Shown: positions 8,084-17,973 of the stretch, one piece after another
How positions within the stretch are numbered: the first letter of the stretch is position 1
Layout: each line of letters begins with the position of its first letter
NCBI GenBank assembly: GCA_017466325.1
Contig: JAFTUK010000037.1
Coordinates: 42,374 to 106,373, forward strand
Reading direction: 5' to 3'
DNA: 64,000 nt
Source: Bacteroidaceae bacterium
GTDB taxonomy: Bacteria > Bacteroidota > Bacteroidia > Bacteroidales > Bacteroidaceae
Made by a program: the position numbers and the translations under genes
The notes under the pieces: model-generated
Database searches by the model: none
Seen by the model: the letters and a program-made list of their open reading frames with translations, nothing else
What the model was told of the DNA's origin: nothing

Positions 8084-9310
8084 ATGAGTTATCTGAATCT
8101 ACTGAAAGTGGCAATTCGTGCCATACTCAGCAACAAGTTCCGCTCCTTCCTGAGCATGCTGGGTATAATAATAGGTGTTGCCGCCGTAATAATAATGATG
8201 GCCATCGGACAGGGTTCCAAGGAGAACGTGAAGGCCGAACTGAGCAAGATGGGCACAAACCTGCTGACCATACGCCCTGGTGCAGAACGGCGCTTTGCCG
8301 GTGCACGCCCCGACCCCGCAAGTTTGCAGACACTGAAGGACGAGGACGTGGAAGCCATCAGGCGCGAAGCAACCCTGGTGACACACGTCTCTGCCGAAGT
8401 AACTGCCAGCGGACAGGTCATCTACGGAAACAAGAACACTACAGCCACGCTCTACGGCGAGAGTCCGGACTATCTGGAAATCAAGAAGTGGGAACTGGCA
8501 GAAGGGGACTGCTTCACAGAGGAGGACTGCATAAAGAACGCCAAGGTGTGTGTGGTCGGAACAACCGTGGTGGAACAACTCTTCGGTGACAAGAACTACA
8601 ACTGCATAGGCAAGAACATACGCTTCAAGAACATTCCCTTCCGTATCGTGGGCATACTCAAGTCAAAGGGATACAACAACTGGGGCATGGACCAGGACAA
8701 CCTGCTCATAGCCCCGAACACCACGGTGATGAAGCGTGTGGCCGCACAGACGTGGTACTCTTCGATAGCAGTAAGCGCCCTTAGCGAGGAAATGTCCGAA
8801 GCCGCCATTGAAGAGTTGAAGGAAATACTGCGCAGAAGCCATAAGATAAAGGAAGGGGACGAAGACAACTTCACCATCCGCTCGCAACAGGAAATGATGG
8901 ACACCATGTCCTCCACCATGGACGGCATCACACTGATACTCGTTGTTGCCGCGGCATTCTCCCTGCTGGTGGCCGGTATCGGCATCATGAACATCATGCT
9001 GGTGAGCGTGACGGAGCGCACCAAGGAAATCGGCCTGCGCATGAGCGTAGGAGCCAGCGGACTGGACATCATGCTGCAGTTCCTCATTGAAAGCATCATG
9101 ATTTCCTTGACCGGTGCATTCCTGGGTGTTGCATTGGGATATGGCGGTTCCTTTGCCGCCAAGACATTCCTGATGATGCCCTGCAGTGTGCCCCTGTGGT
9201 CAGTATGGCTGAGTTTCGGTGTGTGTGCCTTCATAGGCATATTCTTCGGTTACCTGCCGGCCCGCAAGGCAGCACGTATGGATCCTATTGAGGCAATACG
9301 ATACGAGTAG
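8084..9310 (+). CDS. ABC transporter permease, MacB/FtsX type
   Basis: The 408-residue permease has the MacB plan: one N-terminal transmembrane helix (MLGIIIGVAAVIIMMAIGQGS), a large periplasmic MacB_PCD domain (about residues 50-270) and three C-terminal helices forming the FtsX domain. Conserved motifs include GIGIMNIMLVSVTERTKEIG and LPARKAARMDPIEAIRYE at the end. It completes a TolC-MacA-ATPase-permease tripartite machine that would move substrates from the periplasm to the outside by a mechanotransmission cycle. The substrate is unknown. Confidence 0.92.
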   Translation: MSYLNLLKVAIRAILSNKFRSFLSMLGIIIGVAAVIIMMAIGQGSKENVKAELSKMGTNLLTIRPGAERRFAGARPDPASLQTLKDEDVEAIRREATLVTHVSAEVTASGQVIYGNKNTTATLYGESPDYLEIKKWELAEGDCFTEEDCIKNAKVCVVGTTVVEQLFGDKNYNCIGKNIRFKNIPFRIVGILKSKGYNNWGMDQDNLLIAPNTTVMKRVAAQTWYSSIAVSALSEEMSEAAIEELKEILRRSHKIKEGDEDNFTIRSQQEMMDTMSSTMDGITLILVVAAAFSLLVAGIGIMNIMLVSVTERTKEIGLRMSVGASGLDIMLQFLIESIMISLTGAFLGVALGYGGSFAAKTFLMMPCSVPLWSVWLSFGVCAFIGIFFGYLPARKAARMDPIEAIRYE

Positions 9311-9368
9311 ATTTGCTTAAAAGAAGTAAAAAACGACTTAAAGCATGCAATATGTCAAATATTTGTTG

Positions 9369-9376
9369 TAAGTTTG
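9369..9376 (+). promoter_or_regulatory. Bacteroidetes -7 box for the DUF4468 gene
   Basis: TAAGTTTG matches TAnnTTTG and lies 56 bp upstream of the start at 9432. The -33 element is weak. This separates the DUF4468 and small membrane protein genes from the efflux operon. Confidence 0.45.
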
Positions 9377-9431
9377 CATTTGGAAACACAAGCAAACAAA
9401 CACAACATTAAGACCTAAAAGATACATTGCT

Positions 9432-10106
9432 ATGAAAAAAATTATTCTGATATTGCTGCTCCTTATGCCTGTTATGGCAATGGCTCAGAAGGCAAAGGAA
9501 GACAAGAATGCCCCCAAGTACCTTAAAGGAGCAGTACCTGTGGAGAACGGTATTGTTACCTTCAGCAAGACATTCCGTGTACCTGGCCAAACCGATGCAC
9601 AGTTGTACGAGAATATGCTGTTCTACGTGAAGGACAACCTTGTAGTAAAGGGCATCGAGGATGCATGGACCCGCATGCTCAGCGAGGGAAAGGAAGATGG
9701 CGTAATAGCTGCACGAGTAGAGGAGTGGATGGTATTCAGCAAGAAATTCCTGTCTCTTGACCAGACACGTTTTCGCTATCAGATAAACGTAACCACCGGT
9801 CAGGGTGCCGTGAAAATCACTGTAACCCAGGTGTCATACCTTTATGGCGAAGAGTGGCATGAGAGCAAACCCACAGGTATGGGTGGAGAAATCTACCGTG
9901 CCGAAGAGTGGATTACCGATGAACATGCTCTGAACAAGAAGGGGACAAAGGTTCTCTCTGGCAGTGGCAAGTTCCGTCGCAAGACCATAGATCGCGTGAA
10001 TGAAATCTTCGAGAATGCCATGGACATGTTTGAAGAGAAGGTCAAGGAAGAAAAGTCAAGACAACAGGAAACCAAGGTGCAGAAGCGCCAGTTCGTCGTT
10101 GAATAA
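9432..10106 (+). CDS. DUF4468 domain-containing exported protein
   Basis: The 224-residue protein has a clear Sec signal peptide (MKKIILILLLLMPVMAMAQ). The mature part resembles Bacteroidetes DUF4468: an N-terminal beta/alpha segment beginning VPVENGIVTFSKTF and a later VNVTTGQGAVKITVTQVSYLY-like strand pair. The C-terminus is a highly charged helix (about residues 185-220). DUF4468 proteins are periplasmic or envelope proteins of unknown function. It is followed after 11 bp by a small membrane protein gene, so the two are probably co-expressed. The domain call is from recognition of the family pattern. Confidence 0.75.
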   Translation: MKKIILILLLLMPVMAMAQKAKEDKNAPKYLKGAVPVENGIVTFSKTFRVPGQTDAQLYENMLFYVKDNLVVKGIEDAWTRMLSEGKEDGVIAARVEEWMVFSKKFLSLDQTRFRYQINVTTGQGAVKITVTQVSYLYGEEWHESKPTGMGGEIYRAEEWITDEHALNKKGTKVLSGSGKFRRKTIDRVNEIFENAMDMFEEKVKEEKSRQQETKVQKRQFVVE

Positions 10107-10117
10107 GCAAATTTATC

Positions 10118-10357
10118 ATGGCAAAGGAAGAACTGAGTTTGGAAGAACAAGTAGAACGAATCAGGGCAAAGCGCAATGGTTCTGGCAATTGGAAAGATCG
10201 TGCACGCCGAATCCTGAATAATGTTTTCCTTATACTGGCCGTATGCGGTGTCGTCACCTACTTCTCAGGAGAAGAGAACCACACCAACGGCATGATGTTG
10301 GTTGGCATTGCTATGGCATTCAAGTTGGTGGAAATCATCATAAGAATCATCAGATAG
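10118..10357 (+). CDS. Small membrane protein of unknown function
   Basis: The 79-residue protein has a charged, Glu/Arg-rich N-terminus (residues 1-30) and two predicted transmembrane helices (about 33-50 and 58-77) separated by a short polar EENHTNG loop. It closely follows the DUF4468 gene and precedes the porin gene. No family was recognised; the operon position suggests an envelope role. Confidence 0.65.
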   Translation: MAKEELSLEEQVERIRAKRNGSGNWKDRARRILNNVFLILAVCGVVTYFSGEENHTNGMMLVGIAMAFKLVEIIIRIIR

Positions 10358-10391
10358 GTGCTAAAACTCCTACTCTACACTACGAAGTAAA

Positions 10392-12626
10392 TTGAAAAGA
10401 CAACTGACAATACTGGCATTGATAACTATAGTGGGCCTACCTTCGTGGGCCCGCTTTGCTGTATCAGGCCAAAGCGATGACTACCTGCTGGAGGACATCC
10501 AAAGCGAATACAGAGAACAGGACAACGACAGGAATTCCACCTCGTGGGGACGAGATACAACACGTGGAAAACAGAAACCGCTGCCCATGGGAGTCTTCCA
10601 GTGGAAAATAGACAAACGGTTGGGAACTGTAATACCGACAGAGAATACGGATACGGCTGTACATAATTTCCAAAACTGGAAGATGCAGGATGGAATGACA
10701 GGAGCATATTCCCATATCGGCAATACAGGTTCTGCCCGCCTTTCGCGCATCTTCATGGACAGAAAGGAAGACCGAGACTTCATTTTCCTGACTCCTCTGG
10801 ATTATTTCCATGAAGGGGTTGCCAAATTCCTTTTTACCAACACTAAAAGTCCGATAACCAACATAGCCTATCATTCATGCGGAACAAAACAAAACGGAGA
10901 AGATAGAGTCAGAGGGAATTTCGCAACAAATATTAATAAGATTTCGGGCATAGGATTCCGGCTTGACTATAACTATGCACGCGGTTACTACTCCAACCAG
11001 CAAAACAGTCAATTTGGAGGTATAGTCTACGGCTATTATCTGGGCGACCGTTATAACATGCATGCCTATATCAACGCAAACCACATGAAAAATGCTGAGA
11101 ATGGAGGTTTGTTAGATGATACATATATAACAGAACCATGGAAATACCAGCAGAAGTTCGGCAGCAAGGATATTCCGGTAAACCTCAACAATACCTGGAA
11201 CAGGAATGATGACCAGACATATTATCTGACTCATCGATATAATATGGGATATGACCGCGAAATAGAGGTGCCCGATTCCCTGAAACCACAACCGCCCACT
11301 GATTCTGAACTGCTCTACGAACTTGACGACTCGGTCCGTGTATTACTTTCTTCCGACAGTGTTGCATGTCAGCAGGTAATTGATTCCCTGCGAACAAAAT
11401 GGGAGAACGAGTTGGTAAAACCAACGGAATTCGTTTCTGTGGCAAGTATCATCCATACGTTTCAGATGCGAAATCTGGAACATACCTTTATGGACCAGGG
11501 CAACAATTCCTCGTTCTACACCAACAAATATTGGGGGGAGGATGGCGACATTAAGGACATAACCAATGTAATGAGTGTGCGCAACACCATAGGATTGGCC
11601 ATGAACGAAGGTTTCAGGAAATGGGTAAAAATGGGCCTTACATTCTTTGCCACTCATGAATACAGGCGCTATGGTCTTCCGACCCACCTGCCAGACACAG
11701 CCTTCCAGACAAACGAGAGCGAACACGAAGTGCTGATCGGAGCAGAAATACGAAAATCACAGGGACGCACATTGCACTACAATGCCAATGGCGAGTTCTG
11801 TCTGGTGGGGCCTAATGTCGGTGACTTCAATATCCAAGCAGAAGGCGACCTGAATTTCCGTTTGGGCAAACGTGACTCTGCAACACTGATTGTCCGTGCA
11901 AATATACAGAACCAGAAACCGACCTATCTGCTACGCAATTACCGCAACGCATACATCAACTGGAATAATAACAACCTCTCGCGCCAATTCCGCACCGGTC
12001 TGCAAGGCGAAATCAGGTATAGCCGTACACGTACAAGACTGCGTTTCGGTTGGGAGAACCTTACAAATTACACCTACCTGGCCATGGATAACACCCTCAA
12101 ACCAGGTGCTCCCGAAGGAAGTGTCATTCCTGGGGATTACACTCACAATATAGGTGTGCATCAGAGTGATGCCAGTGTGCAGGTATTTACAGCATCCATT
12201 TTCCAGGATTTGATATGGAAGGTGTTTGGATGGGAAAACGAGGTGACATTACAGCACAGCACCAATCAGGATGTACTGCCATTGCCATTGATAAACATAT
12301 ACTCCAACATATATCTGCAATTCCGTATAGCCAAGGTTTTGCGTGTGCAATTAGGAGGAGACCTACGCTTCTTTACAGGATACTATGCACCGGATTATTT
12401 TGGTGCTGCCGGCATGTTTGCAGTACAGGATGCCTGTCATACACGCATAAAAAACGGCAATTATCCTATTGTGAACGTGTATGCCAACCTACATTTGAAA
12501 CACTGCCGAATATACGTCAATGTGGCACATGTAAATGCAGGGGCAGGAAACATGTTCCTTGCCCCTCACATGCCCATGAATCCGATGACGATAAATTTCG
12601 GTCTTTCATGGAACTTCTTTAATTGA
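10392..12626 (+). CDS. Putative outer-membrane porin (Porin_10-type)
   Basis: The 744-residue protein begins at a TTG codon; the predicted signal peptide starts right there (MKRQLTILALITIVGLPSWA) and no in-frame ATG is available upstream before stops, which supports the TTG. The body is rich in alternating aromatic and polar residues, Asn and Tyr, typical of an outer-membrane beta-barrel, and ends in phenylalanine (SWNFFN), compatible with the barrel-assembly signal. Phrases such as FFTGYYAPDYF and MPMNPMTINFGLSW near the end are typical of the Bacteroidetes putative porin family. It would be an outer-membrane channel of unknown specificity. Confidence 0.75.
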   Translation: MKRQLTILALITIVGLPSWARFAVSGQSDDYLLEDIQSEYREQDNDRNSTSWGRDTTRGKQKPLPMGVFQWKIDKRLGTVIPTENTDTAVHNFQNWKMQDGMTGAYSHIGNTGSARLSRIFMDRKEDRDFIFLTPLDYFHEGVAKFLFTNTKSPITNIAYHSCGTKQNGEDRVRGNFATNINKISGIGFRLDYNYARGYYSNQQNSQFGGIVYGYYLGDRYNMHAYINANHMKNAENGGLLDDTYITEPWKYQQKFGSKDIPVNLNNTWNRNDDQTYYLTHRYNMGYDREIEVPDSLKPQPPTDSELLYELDDSVRVLLSSDSVACQQVIDSLRTKWENELVKPTEFVSVASIIHTFQMRNLEHTFMDQGNNSSFYTNKYWGEDGDIKDITNVMSVRNTIGLAMNEGFRKWVKMGLTFFATHEYRRYGLPTHLPDTAFQTNESEHEVLIGAEIRKSQGRTLHYNANGEFCLVGPNVGDFNIQAEGDLNFRLGKRDSATLIVRANIQNQKPTYLLRNYRNAYINWNNNNLSRQFRTGLQGEIRYSRTRTRLRFGWENLTNYTYLAMDNTLKPGAPEGSVIPGDYTHNIGVHQSDASVQVFTASIFQDLIWKVFGWENEVTLQHSTNQDVLPLPLINIYSNIYLQFRIAKVLRVQLGGDLRFFTGYYAPDYFGAAGMFAVQDACHTRIKNGNYPIVNVYANLHLKHCRIYVNVAHVNAGAGNMFLAPHMPMNPMTINFGLSWNFFN

Positions 12627-12633
12627 TATAGAT

Positions 12634-13614
12634 ATGAAGAACATTTACTGGGGATTTATAGGATGCGGTGAAGTGACGGAGCGCAAAAGCGGTCCTGCCT
12701 TCAGTCTGATAGAAGGCAGCAGTGTTGTTGCAGTCATGTCGCGCAACAAGGAAAAAGCAGCCTCCTATGCAGAACGTCACAACATACCACGTTATTACAC
12801 GGATGCACAATCACTAATAAATGACCCTCAAGTAAATGCTATATACATTGCCACCCCACCCTCTTCACATGCCACCTACGCCATCATGGCCATGAAAGCC
12901 GGCAAACCTGTGTATGTAGAGAAACCCTTGGCTGCTTCATACATGGATTGTCAGCGCGTAATGCGTATCAGTGCGCAAACCGGGGTTCCATGTTTTGTGG
13001 CATACTATCGTCGTTGTCTGCCATATTTTAATAAGGTAAAGCAACTAATTGCAGAAGGAGCAATAGGCAAGGTCATCAACGTACAGATCAGGTTCTCAGT
13101 TCCACCACGCGACCTTGACTACAACAGTACCAATCTGCCTTGGCGTGTACAACGCGATATTGCCGGAGGCGGATACTTCTATGATTTGGCCCCCCACCAG
13201 ATAGATCTCCTCCAAGAGTTCTTCGGCCCTATAGTCCACGTAGGCGGTTTCCATGCCAATCGTGGCGGACTGTATCAGACAGAAGATACAGTTTCCGCAT
13301 CTTTTGCCTTTCAGGACGGCATGCCGGGAAGCGGCAGCTGGTGTTTTGTTGGGCATGAAAGTGCAAAGACTGACCAAATTGAGTTGATTGGCGAAAGGGG
13401 GCGTATATGCTTCTCTGTCTTTACATATAATCCAATTATACTCCAAACCAGTAGTGGCGAGCAGGAGATTACAGTTCCCAATCCCAAACATGTCCAACTT
13501 CCGCTTATCCAACAGGTGGTCAAACATCTGCAAGGTTCAGACGTATGCACCTCCGATTGCACCTCCGCAACAAGTGTTAACTGGGTTATGGACCGTATCT
13601 TGGGCAAGATATAG
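12634..13614 (+). CDS. Gfo/Idh/MocA family NAD(P)-dependent oxidoreductase
   Basis: The 326-residue protein starts with a Rossmann nucleotide-binding fold (GFIGCGEVTE, residues 6-15), followed by the family signature around residue 98 (VYVEKPLAAS) containing the catalytic EKP Lys. The C-terminal half is the alpha/beta substrate domain with GGGYFYDLAPHQIDLL. Members oxidise or reduce sugars, inositols or related compounds in the cytoplasm. No sugar-catabolism genes lie beside it; it is only 7 bp after the porin gene, so the two may be translated from the same message. The substrate is not predictable here. Confidence 0.87.
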   Translation: MKNIYWGFIGCGEVTERKSGPAFSLIEGSSVVAVMSRNKEKAASYAERHNIPRYYTDAQSLINDPQVNAIYIATPPSSHATYAIMAMKAGKPVYVEKPLAASYMDCQRVMRISAQTGVPCFVAYYRRCLPYFNKVKQLIAEGAIGKVINVQIRFSVPPRDLDYNSTNLPWRVQRDIAGGGYFYDLAPHQIDLLQEFFGPIVHVGGFHANRGGLYQTEDTVSASFAFQDGMPGSGSWCFVGHESAKTDQIELIGERGRICFSVFTYNPIILQTSSGEQEITVPNPKHVQLPLIQQVVKHLQGSDVCTSDCTSATSVNWVMDRILGKI

Positions 13615-13806
13615 CACACCTCCGACACCTCAGTACCCAGTCAGTACTCCCGTGAGAGTGCCGAAACATGATTGGAGAATATTCCCCAGACATCATTTTC
13701 CTTGCTCTCTAAATTTGTTCACAAGTATGTCTACACAAAGAACTCGGTGAGAGAGCGTATAGGCAACATCTCCACGCTGTTCGGTTCTGTTATAATACCA
13801 TTCCAG

Positions 13807-14997
13807 TTAGGGCCTATATCGGATGACTTTTACGTTAGAGCAGTTTTTAAAGGTATCCCTTTCGACTTTTAACCCTTTGGGGATACGGATTTCATATAGA
13901 TTGGTACAGGCAGAGAAGGCCGCCTTCCCTATCTTTCTTACCGATGGGGGAAGGCTGATGTCTGTCAGGCCAGAGCATCCTTGAAAAGCAAGCCATCCTA
14001 TCTCTGTTACCGACGGAGGAATATCAATGCTGTTCAGACTGGAGCAACCTGCGAAAGAACCCTTCTCTATCTTTGTAATAGATGGAGGAATTGTGATATT
14101 CTGCAGATTAGAACAACCAAGAAATACCATTTTACCAATCCCTGTTACCGATGGTGGGAGACTAACAGTCGTGAGATTGCTGCAAGCCTGAAAAGCGCCA
14201 TCTCCTATCTCCCTTACTGATGATGGAATACTGATGTTCCTCAGACAGGAGCAACCTTGAAAAGTTCCGGATTCAATCTCTGTTATTGATGGAGGAATGA
14301 CTATACTATACAAACTAGAACAGCCTTGGAAAGCACCATCCTTAATAGCATTTACCGATGATGGAATGGCAATATTCTCCAAACTGGTGCAGCCAAGAAA
14401 TGCCATACTCCCAATCACCCTTACTGATGACGGAATGGTGACGTTATTTAAGTTGGAGCAACCAGAGAAGACCCAGTTTCCTATCTCCGTTACTGATTCT
14501 GGGATAGTGATGCCAACAAGACTTGTGCATCTTTGGAAAGCGCCATCTTCAATCTTACTTTCCAAAGACATATCTGCAACACCTAATGAAAAAGTATCCA
14601 TTCCACGGGGCGAGGCAGTAATGTTCTTCAGACAATCACAACCAAGGAAAGCCATCTTCCCGATTTTTGTTACCAATGGAGGTATGGTGAAATCAATCAA
14701 ACCTGTACAACCACAGAATGATTTATCTCCAATTTTCCTTATCCATCGCGGAAGAATAATTTCTTGAAGAGAAAAGCAACCATGGAAAGCCTCATCATCA
14801 ATCTCTTCCAACCATTCCGGCAAAGAAATCTCCTTAAGGTTCTCACAACCATAGAAAACCCTTTTACCTATTTTCCTTACCCACTTGGGTACAATGACTC
14901 TCCTTAGTTCTAAACATCCCCTGAAAGCCTCGTCTTCTAACTCCAATATCCACTCAGGAATAATGCCTACACCGTCCTTGATTTCGTATTTAGCCAT
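13807..14997 (-). CDS. BspA-like leucine-rich repeat protein (LRR_5), cytoplasmic-looking
   Basis: The 396-residue protein is built almost entirely of about sixteen 23-residue repeats with the pattern IPxSVxxIGxxAFxGCSxL, the BspA/TpLRR type. The repeats are somewhat irregular around residues 130-150, where a longer segment interrupts the run. Unlike classical surface BspA proteins it has no signal peptide, lipobox or C-terminal sorting domain, so it looks intracellular. The start is ATG at 14997. A weak TATCTTTA box on the minus strand lies about 30 bp upstream. The gene is flanked by plus-strand genes and seems to be a single transcription unit. Function is unknown; LRRs usually bind proteins. 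Confidence 0.82.
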   Translation of the reverse strand: MAKYEIKDGVGIIPEWILELEDEAFRGCLELRRVIVPKWVRKIGKRVFYGCENLKEISLPEWLEEIDDEAFHGCFSLQEIILPRWIRKIGDKSFCGCTGLIDFTIPPLVTKIGKMAFLGCDCLKNITASPRGMDTFSLGVADMSLESKIEDGAFQRCTSLVGITIPESVTEIGNWVFSGCSNLNNVTIPSSVRVIGSMAFLGCTSLENIAIPSSVNAIKDGAFQGCSSLYSIVIPPSITEIESGTFQGCSCLRNISIPSSVREIGDGAFQACSNLTTVSLPPSVTGIGKMVFLGCSNLQNITIPPSITKIEKGSFAGCSSLNSIDIPPSVTEIGWLAFQGCSGLTDISLPPSVRKIGKAAFSACTNLYEIRIPKGLKVERDTFKNCSNVKVIRYRP

Positions 14998-15246
14998 GAT
15001 AAATCTTCCTTTTCACAAGGTAAAGATACAATTTAACATGCAAAATCACAAATATATTTGAATAATTCCAATTATGCTCATACTGGAAACAAGTCCCCTC
15101 TATCTTAACTTGATATGAGATTATTTTAAAATTCCCAAGTTCACGACTTCCGTCATCAACACCACACTAAGAGAGAGGAAAGGCAGATATTTGTTAAGAA
15201 ATCCTATAATAATAATGTATGTACCTGTATAATCGGTTAAAATGCG

Positions 15247-15254
15247 TACCTTTG
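15247..15254 (+). promoter_or_regulatory. Bacteroidetes -7 box for the calcium ATPase gene
   Basis: TACCTTTG matches TAnnTTTG and is 31 bp upstream of the ATPase start codon at 15285. The region 14998-15284 between the divergent LRR and ATPase genes otherwise shows only AT-rich DNA. Confidence 0.5.
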
Positions 15255-15284
15255 CACGAAGAATAAAATAAACATACAGACATT

Positions 15285-17972
15285 ATGGAACAAGGTGACC
15301 TGCAAAAGGGACTTACCTCGCAGGAGGTGGAAGACAGTAGACGGAAACACGGTACTAACATTCTCACTCCACCCAAGAAGACTTCATTGTGGATTCAGTT
15401 CCTGGAGAAGTTTGAAGACCCCATCATACGCATCCTGCTCTTTGCATGGGTGCTGGCCATGATAATCTCGGCAATACATTGCTGGGGACCCGACCAGAAG
15501 GGACTGGAGGCTTTCATAGAACCCGTGGGCATCTTCTTTGCCATAATGCTGGCAAGCACCATAGGCTTCTTCTTCGAAGCCAAGGCGGCAAAGGCCTTTG
15601 AGGTGCTGAACCAGGTGAACGACGACATACCGGTGACGGTGGTACGCGACGGACACGTTACCGAAACCACCAGGGCGGACATCGTCGTGGGCGACATAGT
15701 GATGCTGGGCACTGGCGACGAGATTCCTGCGGACGGCATCCTGCTGGAGTCCGTTTCCCTGCAGGTGAACGAATCCACCCTTACCGGCGAACCTCTGATT
15801 TCCAAGACTACAACAGAGGCCGACTTCGACCCGGAGGCCACCTATCCTTCCAACCAGACAATGCGCGGAACCACCGTGGTGGACGGGCACGGCATCATGC
15901 AGGTGCAGGCCGTGGGCGACGCCACAGAGTATGGCAAGGTGAACCAGGGAGCACAGATGGACAACAATCTGGACACTCCCCTTCAGTTGCAACTGAAGCG
16001 TCTGGCAGGCATCATCAGCAAGGCCGGCTACACCATAGCGGCACTGACTTTCCTGGTGCTCACCGCCAAGGTGTTCTTACAGGGCGGAGAGGCCGGCAAC
16101 TTCTACTACATAGAGCATATCCTAAACAATTTCATGATAGCCGTCACCCTGGTGGTGGTATCCGTGCCCGAAGGCCTGCCAATGAGCGTAACGCTGAGCC
16201 TGGCACTGAGCATGAACCGCATGCTGAAGGCCAACAACCTGGTGCGCAAGATGCATGCCTGTGAGACGATGGGAGCCACCACAGTCATCTGTACGGACAA
16301 GACCGGCACACTGACACAGAACCAGATGCGTGTGAACACAACATCGTTCTTCCCCCTGAAGGAGCAGAAGTTGGCAGAGGACAATGCAAGCATGCTCATA
16401 CGCGAGGGCATAGCGGTGAACTCCACGGCAAACCTGAACCGGACGGACGGCACCGTCAAGACCTTGGGTAACCCCACCGAGGCAGCCATGCTGCTTTGGC
16501 TTGACGCACAGGGACACGACTATGAGAAGTTGCGCTCCGGAGCCAGGACAGTGAACCAACTTACCTTCTCCACCGAGCGCAAGTACATGGCCACCGTGGT
16601 AGACTCTCCCCTTTTGGGAAGCAAGGTGCTCTACATGAAGGGCGCACCCGAGATAGTGCTTGGACATTGCAAGGACGTGGCCATGGAAAACGACACAAAG
16701 CCTGCCGCCGACATGCGTGCCGACATAGAATCGCTCCTGCTCTCCTACCAGAATCAGGCCATGCGCACACTGGGATTTGCCTACAAGATACTTACCGACA
16801 AGGAAGCAGAGACTCCATACGAGGACGGCAGGCTGTCGGCCAGGGACCTCACCTATCTGGGTGTGGTGGCCATATCCGACCCCGTCAGGGAGGACGTGCC
16901 CCGTGCCGTGGGTGCATGCCGCAAGGCCGGCATAGACATAAAGATAGTTACTGGCGACACTCCTGCCACCGCACGCGAGATAGCACGTCAGATAGGCATC
17001 TGGACACAGGAGGATTCGGACAAGAACATAATCACAGGCCCTGCCTTTGAAGCCCTGTCCGACGAAGAGGCCGCCAAGCGGGTACAGGCTCTGAAGATCA
17101 TGTGCCGTGCACGTCCCACCGACAAGCAACGCCTGGTACAACTCCTGCAGGAACAGGATGCCGTAGTGGCCGTGACGGGCGACGGCACCAACGATGCCCC
17201 TGCACTGAAGGCGGCACAGGTGGGCCTTTCCATGGGCGACGGTACCTCCGTGGCCAAGGAGGCAAGCGACATAACCATCCTGGACAACTCCTTCTCCAGC
17301 ATAGTGCAGGCGGTGATGTGGGGACGCTCGCTGTACCGCAACATACAGCGCTTCCTCATGTTCCAACTGACCATCAACGTGGTTGCCTGCGCCATAGTGC
17401 TCATCGGTTCGCTCATCGGTACCGGCTCTCCGCTCACCATCACACAGATGCTTTGGGTGAACCTCATCATGGACACCTTTGCAGCCGGCGCCCTGGCATC
17501 ACTGCCTCCCAGTTGGACCGTGATGCGCGACCGTCCGCGCCGAAGCGGAGAAAACGGCGACTTCATCATCAGCAAGTCCATGGCAAGGAGCATCTTTGCC
17601 ACCGGCATCCTCTTCACGGCACTGCTCGTGGGCGTACTGCTCGTTCTTCAGGACAACGGACACCTGTCTCCCCGAGACCTCAGTTGGTTCTTTACCTTCT
17701 TCGTAATGCTTCAGGTTTGGAACATGTTCAATGCCAAGGCTTTCATGACAGGCCGTTCTACTTTTGCCGGCATCTGGCAGAGCAAGAGTTTCCTGTGGGT
17801 CATAGCGCTCATCATTGGCGGCCAGTACATCATCGTCACATTTGGAGGCAAGATGTTCAACGTGGTTCCCCTAAGCCTTACGGAATGGCTCTGCATATCC
17901 GCCATGACTATGCCCGTGCTTCTCTTCGGAGAGATAGCACGCCTGATACAAGCAAACAAGACAGTAAAATAA
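15285..17972 (+). CDS. P-type calcium-translocating ATPase (PMCA/SERCA-like, type II)
   Basis: The 895-residue protein has every P-type landmark: the actuator TGE motif (TLTGEP), the phosphorylation motif CTDKTGTLTQ with catalytic Asp338, the nucleotide-binding KGAPE region and the hinge TGDGTNDAPALK. Transmembrane segment 4 has VVSVPEGLPMSV, the PEGL calcium-site motif of type II pumps. An N-terminal cation-ATPase domain (TSQEVEDSRRKHGTN) and the C-terminal helical bundle are present. It would export Ca2+ (possibly Mn2+) across the inner membrane. The CNNM/CorC-like gene begins 2 bp after its stop, implying an operon for divalent-cation homeostasis. Confidence 0.92.
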   Translation: MEQGDLQKGLTSQEVEDSRRKHGTNILTPPKKTSLWIQFLEKFEDPIIRILLFAWVLAMIISAIHCWGPDQKGLEAFIEPVGIFFAIMLASTIGFFFEAKAAKAFEVLNQVNDDIPVTVVRDGHVTETTRADIVVGDIVMLGTGDEIPADGILLESVSLQVNESTLTGEPLISKTTTEADFDPEATYPSNQTMRGTTVVDGHGIMQVQAVGDATEYGKVNQGAQMDNNLDTPLQLQLKRLAGIISKAGYTIAALTFLVLTAKVFLQGGEAGNFYYIEHILNNFMIAVTLVVVSVPEGLPMSVTLSLALSMNRMLKANNLVRKMHACETMGATTVICTDKTGTLTQNQMRVNTTSFFPLKEQKLAEDNASMLIREGIAVNSTANLNRTDGTVKTLGNPTEAAMLLWLDAQGHDYEKLRSGARTVNQLTFSTERKYMATVVDSPLLGSKVLYMKGAPEIVLGHCKDVAMENDTKPAADMRADIESLLLSYQNQAMRTLGFAYKILTDKEAETPYEDGRLSARDLTYLGVVAISDPVREDVPRAVGACRKAGIDIKIVTGDTPATAREIARQIGIWTQEDSDKNIITGPAFEALSDEEAAKRVQALKIMCRARPTDKQRLVQLLQEQDAVVAVTGDGTNDAPALKAAQVGLSMGDGTSVAKEASDITILDNSFSSIVQAVMWGRSLYRNIQRFLMFQLTINVVACAIVLIGSLIGTGSPLTITQMLWVNLIMDTFAAGALASLPPSWTVMRDRPRRSGENGDFIISKSMARSIFATGILFTALLVGVLLVLQDNGHLSPRDLSWFFTFFVMLQVWNMFNAKAFMTGRSTFAGIWQSKSFLWVIALIIGGQYIIVTFGGKMFNVVPLSLTEWLCISAMTMPVLLFGEIARLIQANKTVK

Positions 17973-17973
17973 C

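Noticed and set aside
13672-13872. 66-codon plus-strand ORF between the oxidoreductase and LRR genes
   Set aside because: No recognisable features, and it overlaps the end of the opposing LRR gene.
16122-17366. 414-codon minus-strand ORF opposite the calcium ATPase
   Set aside because: The plus frame has all P-type ATPase motifs; the long antisense frame reflects GC-rich codon use.
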